The notes: generated by a model not told the origin, from the letters alone. Shown: positions 11,035 through 21,613, counted from the first letter of the stretch. The stretch: DNA of 40,403 nucleotides from Owenia fusiformis (GCA_903813345.2 CAIIXF020000051.1:1-40403); one strand, 5' to 3'. Program-made: numbers and translations.

Positions 11035-12931
11035 AAGGGGTCGGGTCAAAATATCGATGTCCATCAAAAAAAACGTAATTAATTTATTTAGATCTAAACC
11101 ACCCCCTCCCCCTTGTAACAAAACCAAAAATCTTGAAAATTAAAATTCCTAGGAAAACGAAAATCGATGTCCGTCACCTAATGAAATTAGTGTTTGACCC
11201 CTAGTTCAACGTCGTTAAACTCAATAACGGCGTTCTTTATTATTAGGAATTTTCTTGGGGCCATTATTGAGTTTAACCTCCATGCTATTCTTTCCTTTGA
11301 TGCAAGTTGTGGATCTATCGAAACCACTTTTCCTCGCTAATATGACACTGATACTTAACAATAATATAAAACCACATTTCATCAGGCGATTTCATATAAT
11401 ATTATTGTGTTAAATGTTCATTTTTAATCGTAAAATGAGTCTTATTCTTACCAATTTATGAGACGAATATTTCAACCGGCAATGTCTGTCTGTGCGTCGC
11501 CAAAGTAAACTTGGTCAGCGAAACGAAATTGTTCTTCAATATTGATATTTATTATAACCATCCAGTATGACACGAATCTTTGCTTTATTCAAACAGCGCG
11601 TGTATTCACCCAAGTTTACTCTATTGTTATTTATAAAAACTTAAAAAAGCAATACTCGCAACATTATTGATGCATTTGATTACTGGTAATATCAGCTCAA
11701 AGAAATATACATGTCATTGATTGTGCTAGATTGTGATTGTGTTGAATAATTGTGCCTAAATATTAAATTATGGTAATTGTTCATGGTTTTCTGCTTGCAA
11801 AAACGTACCTAGGAATACACTCAATTGTTTATAACTGGGATCATGTATTTTACTCAGCATACATGCTTTGTAACAATTGTTACATTTTAATAACTTCAAT
11901 GTGGTGATGTATTGTGATAAGATTACATGTACAGTGATCTCCCCATGTCACTTTTACCGGGGGCTCCCCCTACTTGAAACCAAAGGCCCCCCAGTTGGCA
12001 CCCAGTTGGCATCTGCACTTCAACTTCTGATTTAAAGAATGAGTGAAGTAAGCACCTACACTGAGATATTGTGAGCGTAGCGAGTGCTGATTTTTTTAGA
12101 CTTGAAATCTTGCACCCAGTTGAAAGATTTTTTTGGGGAGAACACTGATGTATAAGCATGGTTGTTTTATTCCTAGCTCTTAAATGTATGATGTTCTTAA
12201 TAAAATTAAACAGAAGTTTTGTTTATGCTATTTTATAAAACATATTTAAATATTTAAACATGTTAAGAAAAATATCTAATTATTCAGTATCACATGCTTG
12301 CGTCTGTCCAAAGATGTTGAAAGCTTTAGCATTTTAGCCAGAAATTTACCATAATTCTGAAAATAAAACAGGAAAAAAAGTAGGAAACTTAATCATGTTT
12401 ATCGCAAGCCTCCTACAGTATTACAATATTTTGTACTTATATATAGGATAACCGGGGTTCGTTTCGTTTTATGAACTTGTTTCGTTCAGTGTTGCTAACG
12501 GCGGTTTATTCCTGAAAGGATTTGCCATTTCGATGTTACCGGAACCAGAACAGAGTTTTCTAAACTAAGAAAAAGCCTTCTCCCAACATTTTCATAATTA
12601 TACATCGATGAGGTTACAGGGGGTATGTGATGATTTGTATTTATTCATAAGGTACATGTATGTATGCATGCGTTGATCACATTATTTCTGTAACGATACC
12701 ATCTTATTACGGTTTAATTAGTTCCGCATGTCGAAACCTGCTGAACGATTAAATGATCGCATCAAGGGCAAAATCATCATGGAAGTTAGACCTAGCCGGG
12801 GCCATAAGACATGTCAGATAAGAAACGAGGCCCAGGCTAGGTCTAATGTTGTTGGACTAGTTTGACCCCCTCCCCCTAATGAAATTAATTACGTTTTTCT
12901 ATTGACATCGATATTTTGACCCAACCCCTAA
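11035..12931. mobile_element. 1.9-kb element bounded by inverted GGGTCAAAATATCGATGTC
   Basis: AAGGGGTCGGGTCAAAATAT (from 11035), continuing CGATGTCC, is repeated in inverse orientation at the right (12885-12931), including the adjoining ACGTAATTAATTT; the polypyrimidine CCCCCTCCCCC words occur just inside each end. Inside are a hairpin of 18-base arms (11214-11231, 11260-11277), the MITE at 11932-12147 and another hairpin (about 12785-12842, AGACCTAGCC / GGCTAGGTCT). No transposase frame. Target duplication not resolved. Confidence 0.6.
11932..12147. mobile_element. 216-bp MITE, CAGTGNTCTCCCC ends
   Basis: The left end is CAGTGATCTCCCC, the right end GGGGAGAACACTG. ATGTA flanks both sides (11927-11931, 12148-12152). 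The interior contains GAGCGTAGCGAGTGC, a word common in invertebrate hAT-type MITEs (from memory). The minus-strand frame 11923-12159 coincides with the element and is not a gene. Confidence 0.65.
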
Positions 12932-13140
12932 GATATATTTTTGTTATTTTAAAACTATTTCATGTCAGTATCACTATCCTCGGATAAAGGCAAGTCTTTG
13001 GCATCATGAAGAGAGTCACCTAGGAAATCTTTTTAAAATTGATAGCCTTCATGTCTGTCAACTCCCAAATAGGTGGCATTGTATCCAAAATGGTGGCAGA
13101 AATGTTTAGAAAAAATACCAAAGAAGTCCAAAAAACTATA

Positions 13141-13240
13141 TGAGCTATGTTCTCCACCACTTTTGTGCAACTGAAAATGTTGCCTAATTCAATTTTAGAT
13201 CTGCACAGCTAAAAATATAAGTGGTGGAGAACATAGCTCA
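13141..13240. repeat. Perfect 22-bp inverted repeat
   Basis: TGAGCTATGTTCTCCACCAC plus TT at 13141-13162 is the exact complement of 13219-13240, with 56 bases between. It may be the core of a small foldback element or a hairpin. The rest of 12932-13842 shows nothing else of note. Confidence 0.8.
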
Positions 13241-14310
13241 CAGTGAATTTGTCCTTTCAATGAACCATGGTTCTATTCAATTGAGAAGGGTAAATAATGG
13301 GGTCTGGATTATAATCCCTTTTTATGCCACATATCATGCATCATCACACATAAATCTGCTGGATACATTTCAGTAGGGATTACATTATGCATAATTCACT
13401 TAAATAATACTTGAAAATTGTTTTTAAGACTTTATTTACTACATTTTCTAAAGAACACTAAATTTCACAAATAATCTGCCATGATGGGAATGGTTACAGA
13501 AATGGGCCAAAAATCATATTTTTTACAAAAATATTCACTATATTTTCAAGAAAATGAAAATACACATATCAGTCAAGAATATTTTGAACTTTTTTTTTCA
13601 AAAATCTATAATTGCGTTTTCATGAAATTTTCTAAGTCCTTAAAGGGATCCCAATAAGACTGTACCTTTGTATATGATAGTTTGCCTGTAAGGTGTGGCA
13701 AGCCGTCTATTACTGTATAAGATGTTGATTTTGCAAAGCTCTTATGGGCTAATTCTACAATGTGTACAGTAACATATATGTAAGGGTGCAAGTATGTAGT
13801 CCAGTATGTAGTAAACAAAGAAGTATTCTGGTCAACTCAATACATCTGTGGGTAGTCGATCTATGTGGATGCTGTCAGGCACATGTAATGTTTCGTGAGT
13901 GCCCGCCTCTGTACTTTTCAATGGAAGAATTTTGCACTTCTGTTTAAATAATCTATATTTACTTATCCGTGTATATCATATGCATACTTCATTGATTTAC
14001 AAAACCAAAGCTACGCTATAAACACACATTTTCTGATATTTTTACGGAGAATATATAACTCAAACGAGTTCACTCGACCAGTTTTATCATCGCTCATAGC
14101 TGTGAGAAGGTCTGTATGATTTGCCATAGGTTTACCTTATAATGGGGAATAAAAAATTCAAGAATTATTATTATTTCACGTACACAAATATGTCTGTGTG
14201 AAGTAAAATACAAATACAATGCGTTTTATAATATTTTTGGGGTTATGGTATGAATTATCCGCTTTAAAAAAGCAATTTAATTATGATGTCTTATGTGGAT
14301 TAGTAGACGT

Positions 14311-15212
14311 ACTTCTTATCACACCATCGGTGGGATATAGTCGTCATACTGGTCGTGGTCGTGATCGTGATCGTGGTCGTGATCGTCCCGCTTTTTTCAT
14401 CGCCGTTTAAGGAAAACTGCTCATCAGATTTTCTCCAAATTCGCAGAGATGATAGAGCATATGAAGTACTAGAGCTGATCAACTTTTGGGTGGCCATCTT
14501 GTTTTCTGGCGGCCATTTTGAAGGTTTTTCGAAAGATCTTGTCATCGCCATTTCAGGAAAACCGCTCATTGGATTTACTTCAAATTTACACAAATGACAG
14601 AGGATATCAAGTACTAGAGCTGATTAATTTTTGGGCGGCCATCTTGTTTTCTGGCAGCCATTTTGAAGATTTTTCGAAAAATCTTGTCATCGCCATTTCA
14701 GAAAATCCGCTCATCGGATTTCCTTCAAATTTACACACATGATAGAGGATATCAAGTACTAGAGCTAATTAACTTTTGGGCGGCCAGCTTGTTTTCTGGT
14801 GGCCTTAGGTTTTTCGAGTCATTGCCATTTCAGGAAAACTGCTCATCGGATTTCCTGTACATGATAGGGGATATCAAGTTCTAGAACTTATTTAATTTTG
14901 GGTGGCCATTTTGTTTTCTGGCGGCCATTTTGAAAGTTTTTCGATAAATCTTCTCATCGCCATTTCAAGAAAACCCCTCATCAGATTTGCTCCAAATTCC
15001 CACACATGAGAGAGGATATCAAGAACTAGAGCTGATTAACTTTTAGGTGGCCATCTTGTTTTCTGGTGGCCATTTTGAAGGTTTTTTGATAAATCTTGTC
15101 ATCACCATTTTAGAAAAAAACGCTTATTGGATTTCCTTCAAATTCGCACACATGATAGGGGATATCAAGTTCTACACCTATTTGATGGTGTGATCTCGTT
15201 CACGTCCTGTGA
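14311..15212. repeat. 145-bp tandem array inserted in element copy B
   Basis: Absent from copy A. It starts with a (GTCGTG)-like microsatellite (14351-14387) and continues with about five to six copies of a roughly 145-base unit, each containing GGCGGCCATTTTGAAG, then TTTTTCGA, the CATCGCCATTTCAGGAAAAC block and ATCAAGTACTAGAGCTGAT. The borders carry a short inverted match (ATCACACCATC at 14319-14329 against GATGGTGTGAT at 15184-15194), so this may be a non-autonomous element with internal tandem repeats. Short open frames in it repeat every 145 bases and are not genes. Confidence 0.8.
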
Positions 15213-15283
15213 CTTGTTGGATTCAAGGAACAGACTGACTAGGTTTTAATTGAATCATTTTGAATGTGTGTATTTTTAATATA

Positions 15284-15583
15284 TTAATCCACAGTGTCCA
15301 AAAACAATAATAATGCTATATTGGTAATTGTAAAGATTCCACCTACTGCGATTTCAAAAAAATTGTAAATAGATAATATTATTCTTGGATTTGGGTCATT
15401 TGTTTCAAGGAATCTGTAGGCTCGTTCAGCTGAGCTGACAAAATCATCAAGATTTACGGATGGTCCATCTGTTGGCTGCTCATTGTCACTTTCAAGGAAT
15501 GTTAATGGCTTTGAAACTTGTAGCCTTGCCCAAGTCAGTATTTCTTTACTTATCTGATCTTGAATTATTACCACCCTGTACAA
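15284..15583 (-). CDS. Conserved short frame in element copy B
   Basis: This is the counterpart of 3942-4190: the frame reads QDQISKEILTWARLQVSKPL, TFLESDNEQPTDGPSVNLDD, FVSSAERAYRFLETNDPNPR and ILSIYNFFEI. The upstream part is open here, while copy A has a stop. A run of roughly 100 bases in the middle (about 15418-15520) is almost unchanged between copies. Its start is uncertain (no ATG at the frame's head), which fits an internal exon. Unrecognised. Confidence 0.3.
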   Translation of the reverse strand: MYRVVIIQDQISKEILTWARLQVSKPLTFLESDNEQPTDGPSVNLDDFVSSAERAYRFLETNDPNPRIILSIYNFFEIAVGGIFTITNIALLLFLDTVD

Positions 15584-15832
15584 TCCAATGCATCATCGCT
15601 GATATTATGCTAAGTTATTCAGCGGTTCCGAGGTTCCCATAATACCTATGCTACCTAAGGGTATTGTGAAACCTTATTGATTGACAAGATCGCATGGACA
15701 CGACGTGTGACATCAGGCTGATTGACCAATCAAAACGTTATCAGGTTGACCTGCATAAAAAAGCAAACTACCCGTCTAGGACTTGAAATTCAATGATCTG
15801 ATCAAGTGTTTCTTGAGAGTTACAATATATTA

Positions 15833-16768
15833 GTAGCCGAGACAACACAAGTCCCAAGTATGTATATTTACTCTCATTTCTTCACTTTTAAGAGTTAAGT
15901 CACCACATTTTGCATGCAAATTCCTTGGAGAAATCCTTACATAGAATTTCATTGGATTTGATTATAATTTATTTGTTAAATATAGGGAAACATTTGATTT
16001 TGATTGGTCTATAATCAAAACTTTCCATTTTGTGCAACAAATGCAACGTTTTGACGTTATTAATAAAACTCCAAGTTATAAATGACAGATCCAATATGGT
16101 GTCTCTAACCTTATTGACAATAACTATCACTAGTCATTTTTGCCAATCATCAGATCATGCATTGGAAGTGTACCTCAATGAGAAAAGCATTCATTAATTG
16201 TGGCAAGTAGTGAATTGTTAAAAGAATGTTGGAGTCACACCATTTTTGCTGCATGTGCTTCTTTTTCCATTTAAGGTCGTTTTGGTATTGCTGTGATGTC
16301 ATAATATATAATTTGATGTCATAATATGCGTACCAAATTGAGGCACATATTACAAGCTTTAAGATGATACCAAATATGTCATCAATCATTAGATTAAAAT
16401 GGTAACTGGAATAAGCTAAAAAGGTATGCCACTCCCCTACCCCATCCATTTTCAGGCCATTGATACACGCCAAAATCTCAAATAATGCAGGCATCTTCAG
16501 GGGTCGTTTTTTGGCCTCTTTTTATTTAAAATATCATGTTTCTGCATACCATTTTTCTCGGAAATGTCTCAACAACCTAAAACAGTTACACTTGTGCTGA
16601 ATAAGAAAACATTTGGTAATTTTGGAGTTATTACACCAAAAGAAGAGACTTTTATTAATTTCGTCAAAATGTTGCATTTGTTAACTAATAAATTATGATT
16701 AAAACCAACGAATTGTAAATGAAATGAGAGTAACTATACAGACTTCGGACTTGAGTTGTCTCGGCTAA
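15833..16768. mobile_element. 936-bp TIR element, TA target duplication
   Basis: It begins GTAGCCGAGACAACACAAGT and ends with the inverted counterpart (ACTTGAGTTGTCTCGGCTAA); the terminal match covers about 40 bases, and weaker inverted similarity runs on for some 200 bases (ACAAATGCAACGTTTTGACG at 16036 against the reverse of 16668-16687). TA flanks it at 15831-15832 and 16769-16770, and copy A has the unoccupied site near 4488-4495 (ATATTATGTTATT). TA duplication fits the Tc1/mariner group or a relative. A 114-codon minus-strand frame (16150-16494, starting MPALFEILACINGLKMDGVG) lies in the middle; it matches no transposase I know. Confidence 0.8.
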
Positions 16769-17089
16769 TATGTTATTAAATGTACATTGGAATGTAAGCA
16801 GTCATTAATACTCGTATGAATAAAACCATGCAATTCAATGTTGATTCAAAATTAAAACTGAATTCGCGATGGAAATGCACGAAGACCTAGTCTGGCAATG
16901 TAGGGCCGTCGTTTATTGGTCAAATTTTACCGACAAAACATTGGGTCGGTAAAGCACATGGCTTTCTTTTGGGTACAATGCGGTCATAACAGAAATCAAG
17001 ATAAGTAAAAGAGACCGACTTGGGCAAGGCTATGAAACTTGATTTGTCGGTATTCCAGTGGGTTGATGGGTCTTTGGCTCTGAATATCC

Positions 17090-17490
17090 CAGATGCGAGT
17101 AGAAATAATCTTGATTTGCGTCATTAAAAATTCACATTTCAGTCAAACTGATGTCATATTTGGAATCTACATGTAAAATTATATTTAGAAATGTGGTTTT
17201 GAAAAGAGTTAATCAGCTTTGAAAATTGTTTATGGGGAGATTTCCCATAGACCCCATGCTGTAAAACCACAAAAAGTGAAATATTTTTTCTTGTGTTGGG
17301 CAGATAATATTTTCTTTTACTGGACATATTTTAATTTGTATAACTATCAGATACATAAGGGTAATATGAAAAGTGAACCACGAAAACTGATGCATATTCA
17401 AGTTTAAGGGAATTTTGTACTACCCTGCCATGTTAATTCCCCCGAATCAGCCACCTGGTGGCAAAACTGGTGACTACCTACTCGCATCTG
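17090..17490. mobile_element. 401-bp MITE, CAGATGCGAGTAG ends
   Basis: Both ends read CAGATGCGAGTAG inward (17090-17102 and the reverse of 17478-17490). Copy A of the host element lacks it. A shorter relative lies in the opposite orientation at 36049-36303, sharing long blocks such as CCAGTAAAAGAAAATATTAT. No coding capacity. Confidence 0.78.
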
Positions 17491-17591
17491 AGTAATTCAC
17501 TTCATTGGCGTACCTAATTTCAACATTTTCATTGTCATCATTACATATAATTTTTCATATTAACAGTATTAGGAATAAAACCATAGTTTTT

Positions 17592-17792
17592 TCATCTGTA
17601 ATGGCATTTTACAGTTGATGGGTTTATATATAGTATTTTCAATTCTTCATGAGGGTGTCTTGTAATGGTGTGGCTAATTACTTTACTGAATGATGAATGT
17701 TTATCCAAACAATGGACACTAAGAAAATCTGGCCAGTTGTCCATCAGTAAATAAATAATCATGATAAAAGTATAATTTATTATAGCATCCAT
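17592..17792 (-). CDS. Conserved 66-codon frame in element copy B
   Basis: Counterpart of 6105-6305: same ATG (MDAIINYTFIMIIYLLMDNW), same stop and length, with about eight residue changes. It lies between the 401-bp MITE and the foldback insertion. Unrecognised; coding status doubtful. Confidence 0.22.
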   Translation of the reverse strand: MDAIINYTFIMIIYLLMDNWPDFLSVHCLDKHSSFSKVISHTITRHPHEELKILYINPSTVKCHYR

Positions 17793-18002
17793 TTGTTACC
17801 GTTCTGAATCCAAATGATACATAGTGGCATCCATTTTATACATATATGTTGACGTTTACGAAATTCCTTTTAAATATCTTCCCTATAACAGGAATATGGT
17901 AGCTGAAACTTTCACACATTGTCATACTATGTATATTGAATATGTATGCAAGATTTCAAGTCACAATGTTAAGTAGAAACTCTAAAATCACTTACCTCGA
18001 TA

Positions 18003-18312
18003 CCCCGGCATTCATAAAAAATGGTGTTCAAGGTACACAATCTAATCAAATTATTTTTGCATCTTGGAAGCCAGGCAGTATCTGTGTGATTTTATAAAAA
18101 TTCGGAAATGTTCTTCAGATATGAGCCCCCTCTAAATATTGGGTGCGGAGGAGCTCCATAAACGTACCTCCGCACCCAATATTTAGAGGGGGCTCATATC
18201 TGAAGAACATTTCCGAATTTTTATAAAATCACACAGACACTGCCTGGCTTCCAAGATGCAAAAATAATTTGCATTGGTAGTTATCTTGAAACCATTTTTT
18301 ATGAATGCTGGG
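18003..18312. repeat. Foldback element: 150-bp arms, 15-bp loop
   Basis: The left arm (18003-18151) and right arm (18167-18312) are reverse complements. The inner 90 or so bases differ at about one position; the outer part shows several mismatches and small gaps. The loop is 18152-18166. The word CCGCACCCAATATTT recurs at 18547-18561, and the B-specific insertion continues to about 18585, so the palindrome may be the left part of a larger element. RNA from it would form a long hairpin. Confidence 0.85.
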
Positions 18313-18956
18313 GACGCATGCAGTATTAAAAGGATAGTCTCAAAATATATAGGTCTGGGAAATGTTTAAGGCATACTGCGTCGCTATAAAATGAATTGCA
18401 CTACTATTTTCACAATTGTATTGATATTTGGTGTCAAATACACATATCTTGGTATATTTGAAGTCCCAAAACGGCTTAGTTTCAGAAATATCCCAATTTT
18501 AAATTCAAAAATGACCGTTAGCTCCACACCCTCCGCTCATTTGCGCCGCACCCAATATTTCCCACAGGCTCTGTCTGCATAGGGTGTATAATGTACGCGA
18601 GCACCCACGATACATTGCATTTAAATGACTGCATCCACATAGATCGACTAGCCACAGTGTTTCTATGCAATGATTATATACAGGCTGCTTATTCATTGTT
18701 ACTGCGAATTTCAAAAACTTCCAAATTGTGTGGAATAGAGCATGCAATGTTTTTCAGTTTCAAGCAGGTTTTAGTACATTCTGACCAATTGTATTTTCAG
18801 ACTTATTCATTTCATGATTATGTAATACGATTACTGACCTACTTATCTGCTTAACATGTCTTTAAAATTGATTTGAGTAAATATAGTAGTTCAAAAGTGT
18901 ACTGTCACTTATGAGCGAAATCTCTCTATCCATTGGAGAGGTTCTCCAGTTGACAA

Positions 18957-19750
18957 GATGAGATCAACAATTATCTGCCATTTACTACATTTCATACCTT
19001 GTGTGATTTCCAAACCAACACCTTAACTTGCCCGATGGGCATAAGGTGATAAGGTATCGCGGAGGAGAGAGTGTGGATGAACCAGTACTCGGCTAGGAAA
19101 TACATTTAGTATTCAGTATAGTCTAGCTACAAGACCATGTGCTCCTCTACTTGACTACACACTTCTCACACGATCACTGGTATCCACGGTGTTATAGCAC
19201 GATGGTTTCGTCAAGGCGATTTGCAAAAGTTTGCGGTAACGATAACAAAAAATGGCGGATGGGAAAGGCAACATGTCTTCTTTCTCGCCTGTAGGCAACA
19301 TTCACAGATATGATTTGCTTTTAAATAGTTCCATTCAGTGACGTATATATGGATGGTTATAAAGACTGGGTCAAATCTGCCAATTGGTCTACAAGAAACA
19401 GAATATAAGCTGTAAACCTACCGACTGAGATATCCAAGTTCAAAATGTTTGGTCCATTCTCGTGTTTTCTCAGTACATGTGCCTCAGAGTCACTCAAAAT
19501 ATTTACTGTAAGTAAACTGTTTATAAACAAAGCATAAAATGACAAATCCAGAACAGGAACGTGGTGAATATCGTAAATAAAAATAAACCTCGTTTTCAGA
19601 GATGGCGTAACCGACATGCTATAACACCGTGGTATCTATATATGGAATCACTTAGAAATATAACATCCGAATTAAGTGAGTCAAGGAAAACAGGGACTTA
19701 GCATATTTTACTTGTGCTTCAATGTTGTTGTATATTCAAAAGCAAAATCT
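18957..19750 (+). pseudogene. Broken copy of exon 1 (V-like Ig), split by an insertion
   Basis: Starting at an ATG (18959), the sequence follows exon 1: the signal-peptide region (RSTI, then PCV), a deletion, and the block matching DLPEGHSVRWYRGEGVD (about 19020-19080), but with stop codons (TAA right after ACACC) and a missing first Cys. The remainder of the exon resumes only at 19632 (the stretch matching SIYEITGRYN to the ACAGGGACTT segment) and runs to about 19750, with further stops. The gap is filled by a 447-base element (19185-19631) flanked by GTATC repeats. This is a dead duplicate of exon 1 lying in intron 1, in the same orientation. The alignment was made by eye. Confidence 0.7.
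19185..19631. mobile_element. 447-bp element splitting the exon-1 pseudogene
   Basis: The ends CACGGTGTTATAGCA and TGCTATAACACCGTG are exact inverses. GTATC lies directly outside each end (19180-19184 and 19632-19636), a likely target duplication of at least five bases. It shares its right end and an internal block with 7690-8460. No coding capacity. Confidence 0.75.
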
Positions 19751-19755
19751 CAGCC

Positions 19756-20500
19756 AATATAATATAGCTACCCTCGGGACCTACGACCCTCGGGCAGATA
19801 TATCATATTAGCTTCGGGAGATAATTCCAATATCCTGAACCTCATATAGGATGATCTCTCTCTATATATATCTATATAACCCATGTATGTTTTGTTCAAT
19901 GCATAAGCAGTCAATTTGTTAAACGATCTAGCTATAGCGAAACTTTCAAAATGGATGCAGCAGTCGGAAGAATTTGTCCAAAATGTTGATGGATTTCTCG
20001 AAAATAATGAGAATAAGAACACCTCAAAGAAAACAAACCTGGATATTGGTGTCCTGAAAAGCTCACTTGTCATTGGATAAAGTTTTTATGTGATGCTCGA
20101 TTTCAAATGTGGAGTATATCCCTCGGGAAATATGATATCTCACCTCGGATTTCCCTGAGGATATTCCTCAAATTCAAAAACTCCCATTTCATAACCCTCA
20201 TATATCATTACTGCGTTTTGTTAGAATTTTCAGATTGGTCCAAAAAGTGAACTCCTCGACAGTTCACATGGCATTAACGTGACAAAATGTCACCACATAG
20301 TGGCTCACAATATTATGAATCTTTTTCAAATCCTAAATCTAAAGTCAGATTTGACATTCTGAGAATTTGAAGCAAGTTTGGAAAATACTTGTTTACCCTG
20401 AGAAGATCATTGAACGTCAAATCTAAAGTCAGATTTGAACTTTTGAGAAGTTGTAGATGCTTTTGAAAAATGATCAATTTGAAGCAAGTTGACAAAATAC
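19756..20500. repeat. CCCTCGGG-rich repeat and 84-bp spaced direct repeat
   Basis: CCCTCGGG words cluster at 19771-19796 and 20118-20126, with GATATATC-like palindromes, suggesting the two ends of a repeat of about 0.4 kb. Next, AATCTAAAGTCAGATTTGA (itself partly palindromic) occurs at about 20335 and again 84 bases later at about 20419, with flanking GAAGCAAGTT words also repeated. No gene. Confidence 0.5.
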
Positions 20501-20503
20501 CTT

Positions 20504-20692
20504 TTTGACCTTGATGAAGTAGAACTCAGCAGCAATAATGCAACAAACCCAGTATTTGCCAGTATCTATGGAATCACTGGGAAATATAACCTTCACAGTA
20601 AAAGTGTCCTAGATAACACGGACTTTACGAATTTCACCTTTGAGTCATTGATGTCCTCACTCAAATCCAGAGTCTCTATCATAAAAGCTGGT
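20504..20692 (+). pseudogene. Partial third copy of exon 1, donor site kept
   Basis: From about 20504 the frame reads EVELSSNNATNPVFASIYGI, then TGKYNLHSKSVLDNTDFTNF and ESLMSSLKSRVSIIKA. It aligns with the second half of exon 1 at most positions (LSNNNAIQPVFASIYEITGRYN). It ends with the same phase-1 donor, G|GTAAGTT. The first half, with the signal peptide, first Cys and Trp, is absent, and the second Cys is replaced by Phe (TFESL for TCREL). With no disulfide and no visible acceptor it is unlikely to code for a folded domain. It could still be spliced as a cryptic exon because its donor is intact. It lies 1.45 kb before exon 2. Confidence 0.72.
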
Positions 20693-21044
20693 AAGTTATA
20701 TATTTACTAAGACAGCACGCTGGTGACCTTTCCTACTTTTAAATAGTAGCATGAACAGTGCTAACTATTCTGCCTGTGCACTCAAAAATTTGCACTCAAA
20801 CCCCAATAGCTACAATATGCAAAATACGATTTTTCGAACACGTGGACCATGTGGATGGAATTCCAAGCATTTGTCATGATATTGATCAATATAAAATGCA
20901 GTTTAGAACAAACATCAATCAATGTCATGTTTGTAGAGTACTGGCGCATTCGCAATTACAGTTGTAACGACCCATGGGCATGTCCGTCGGGGAGCTGTAG
21001 TGTACCGAGCCAGATACTAGACTCAAAAGAAAATGAGCTACTAG

Positions 21045-21119
21045 ATTCTATGCCCCGTTGGGGAATCGAACCCGAGACCTTCAGCTCTCGAGTCAGACGC
21101 TCTACCCATGAGCCATAAG
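21045..21119 (-). repeat. tRNA-derived SINE head or tRNA pseudogene (Arg-like)
   Basis: Read on the minus strand it has an A-box region (GGCTCATGGGTAGAGC, D arm GCTC/GAGC), an anticodon-like loop CTCGAGA (TCG at the anticodon position), and a perfect B box GGTTCGATTCC within the T arm. The anticodon stem pairs badly (about three of five) and the acceptor stem only partly, so a working tRNA is unlikely. It is more probably the promoter head of a SINE. Confidence 0.6.
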
Positions 21120-21544
21120 GGCTAGCCACTACACCTGAGACTGTACTAGTAGCGACTTGATATCGAAGGTCATTTCACAGTTGTACATTTCTCAGTAATA
21201 TACAGATGACACATTTTTAACGGGTGTGATGATTCTGATCGTGTTACAACCCGAGTAATAGAACAGATGCATATGTAAGCAATCGATAAAGTCCCCCTGG
21301 ACAAGCATAACTAGAAAAATTAGAAGAACGGGTCTCGGGGACAAATGCAACCAGAGGAAATATTACAATTGGACTTATGTAACTAGAAAATTAAGAATAC
21401 GTTGTCTCGTGGACAGAATTACCCGAAAAACATAGTCTCCTGGATATGCATTAATAATATAAATCATCTAAAGGAAACTAGGACAAGAAGAGTCAACGAC
21501 AATTTTTATTGCATTTGAGGCAGAATATGCTCAAAGAATAACAA

Positions 21545-21613
21545 AAGTTAGGAATGAGTGGGACTCGATCCATCGCATGGTCAACAGTCAACACACTATC
21601 CTAACCACTTAAC
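21545..21613 (-). repeat. Second tRNA-like sequence (Asn-like)
   Basis: The minus strand gives TTGGTTAAGTGGTTAGGATAG as A-box/D arm, CTGTTGA in the anticodon loop position (GTT) and GGATCGAGTCC as B box. The stems are degenerate. It is a tRNA relic or SINE head in the same orientation as the one 430 bases away. Between them (21290-21450) is an imperfect tandem of CTCGGGGAC/CTCGTGGAC-containing units about 70 bases long. Confidence 0.5.

Larger units (their letters stand above)
13843..18659. mobile_element. Long-TIR DNA element, copy B (about 4.8 kb)
   Basis: The left end reads CATCTGTGGGTAGTCGATC, followed by TATGTGGATGC; the right end is its inverted complement (GCATCCACATAGATCGAC, then TAGCCACAGTG). 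Similarity continues for about 60 bases (TAATGTTTCGTGAGTGCCCGC on the left against CAATGTATCGTGGGTGCTCGC on the reversed right). The interior is co-linear with copy A from 13880 onward except for four insertions: 14311-15212, 15833-16768, 17090-17490 and about 18003-18585. No clear target duplication remains. It carries the paired minus-strand frames at 15284-15583 and 17592-17792 but no identifiable transposase. Confidence 0.78.

Noticed and set aside
11923-12159. 78-codon minus-strand frame
   Set aside because: It matches the borders of a MITE and has no domain-like pattern.
14219-14884. A series of similar short frames spaced 145 bases apart
   Set aside because: They are translations of a tandem repeat; no start context, splice sites or domain.
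16150-16494. 114-codon minus-strand frame as a transposase
   Set aside because: No catalytic motif or known domain, and it sits within a 936-base TIR element too small to be autonomous.
3416-18659. Segmental duplication of a 3-5 kb block including host gene sequence
   Set aside because: The blocks end in inverted repeats and their flanks are unrelated, so two transposon insertions are the simpler reading; exon copies lie outside the blocks.
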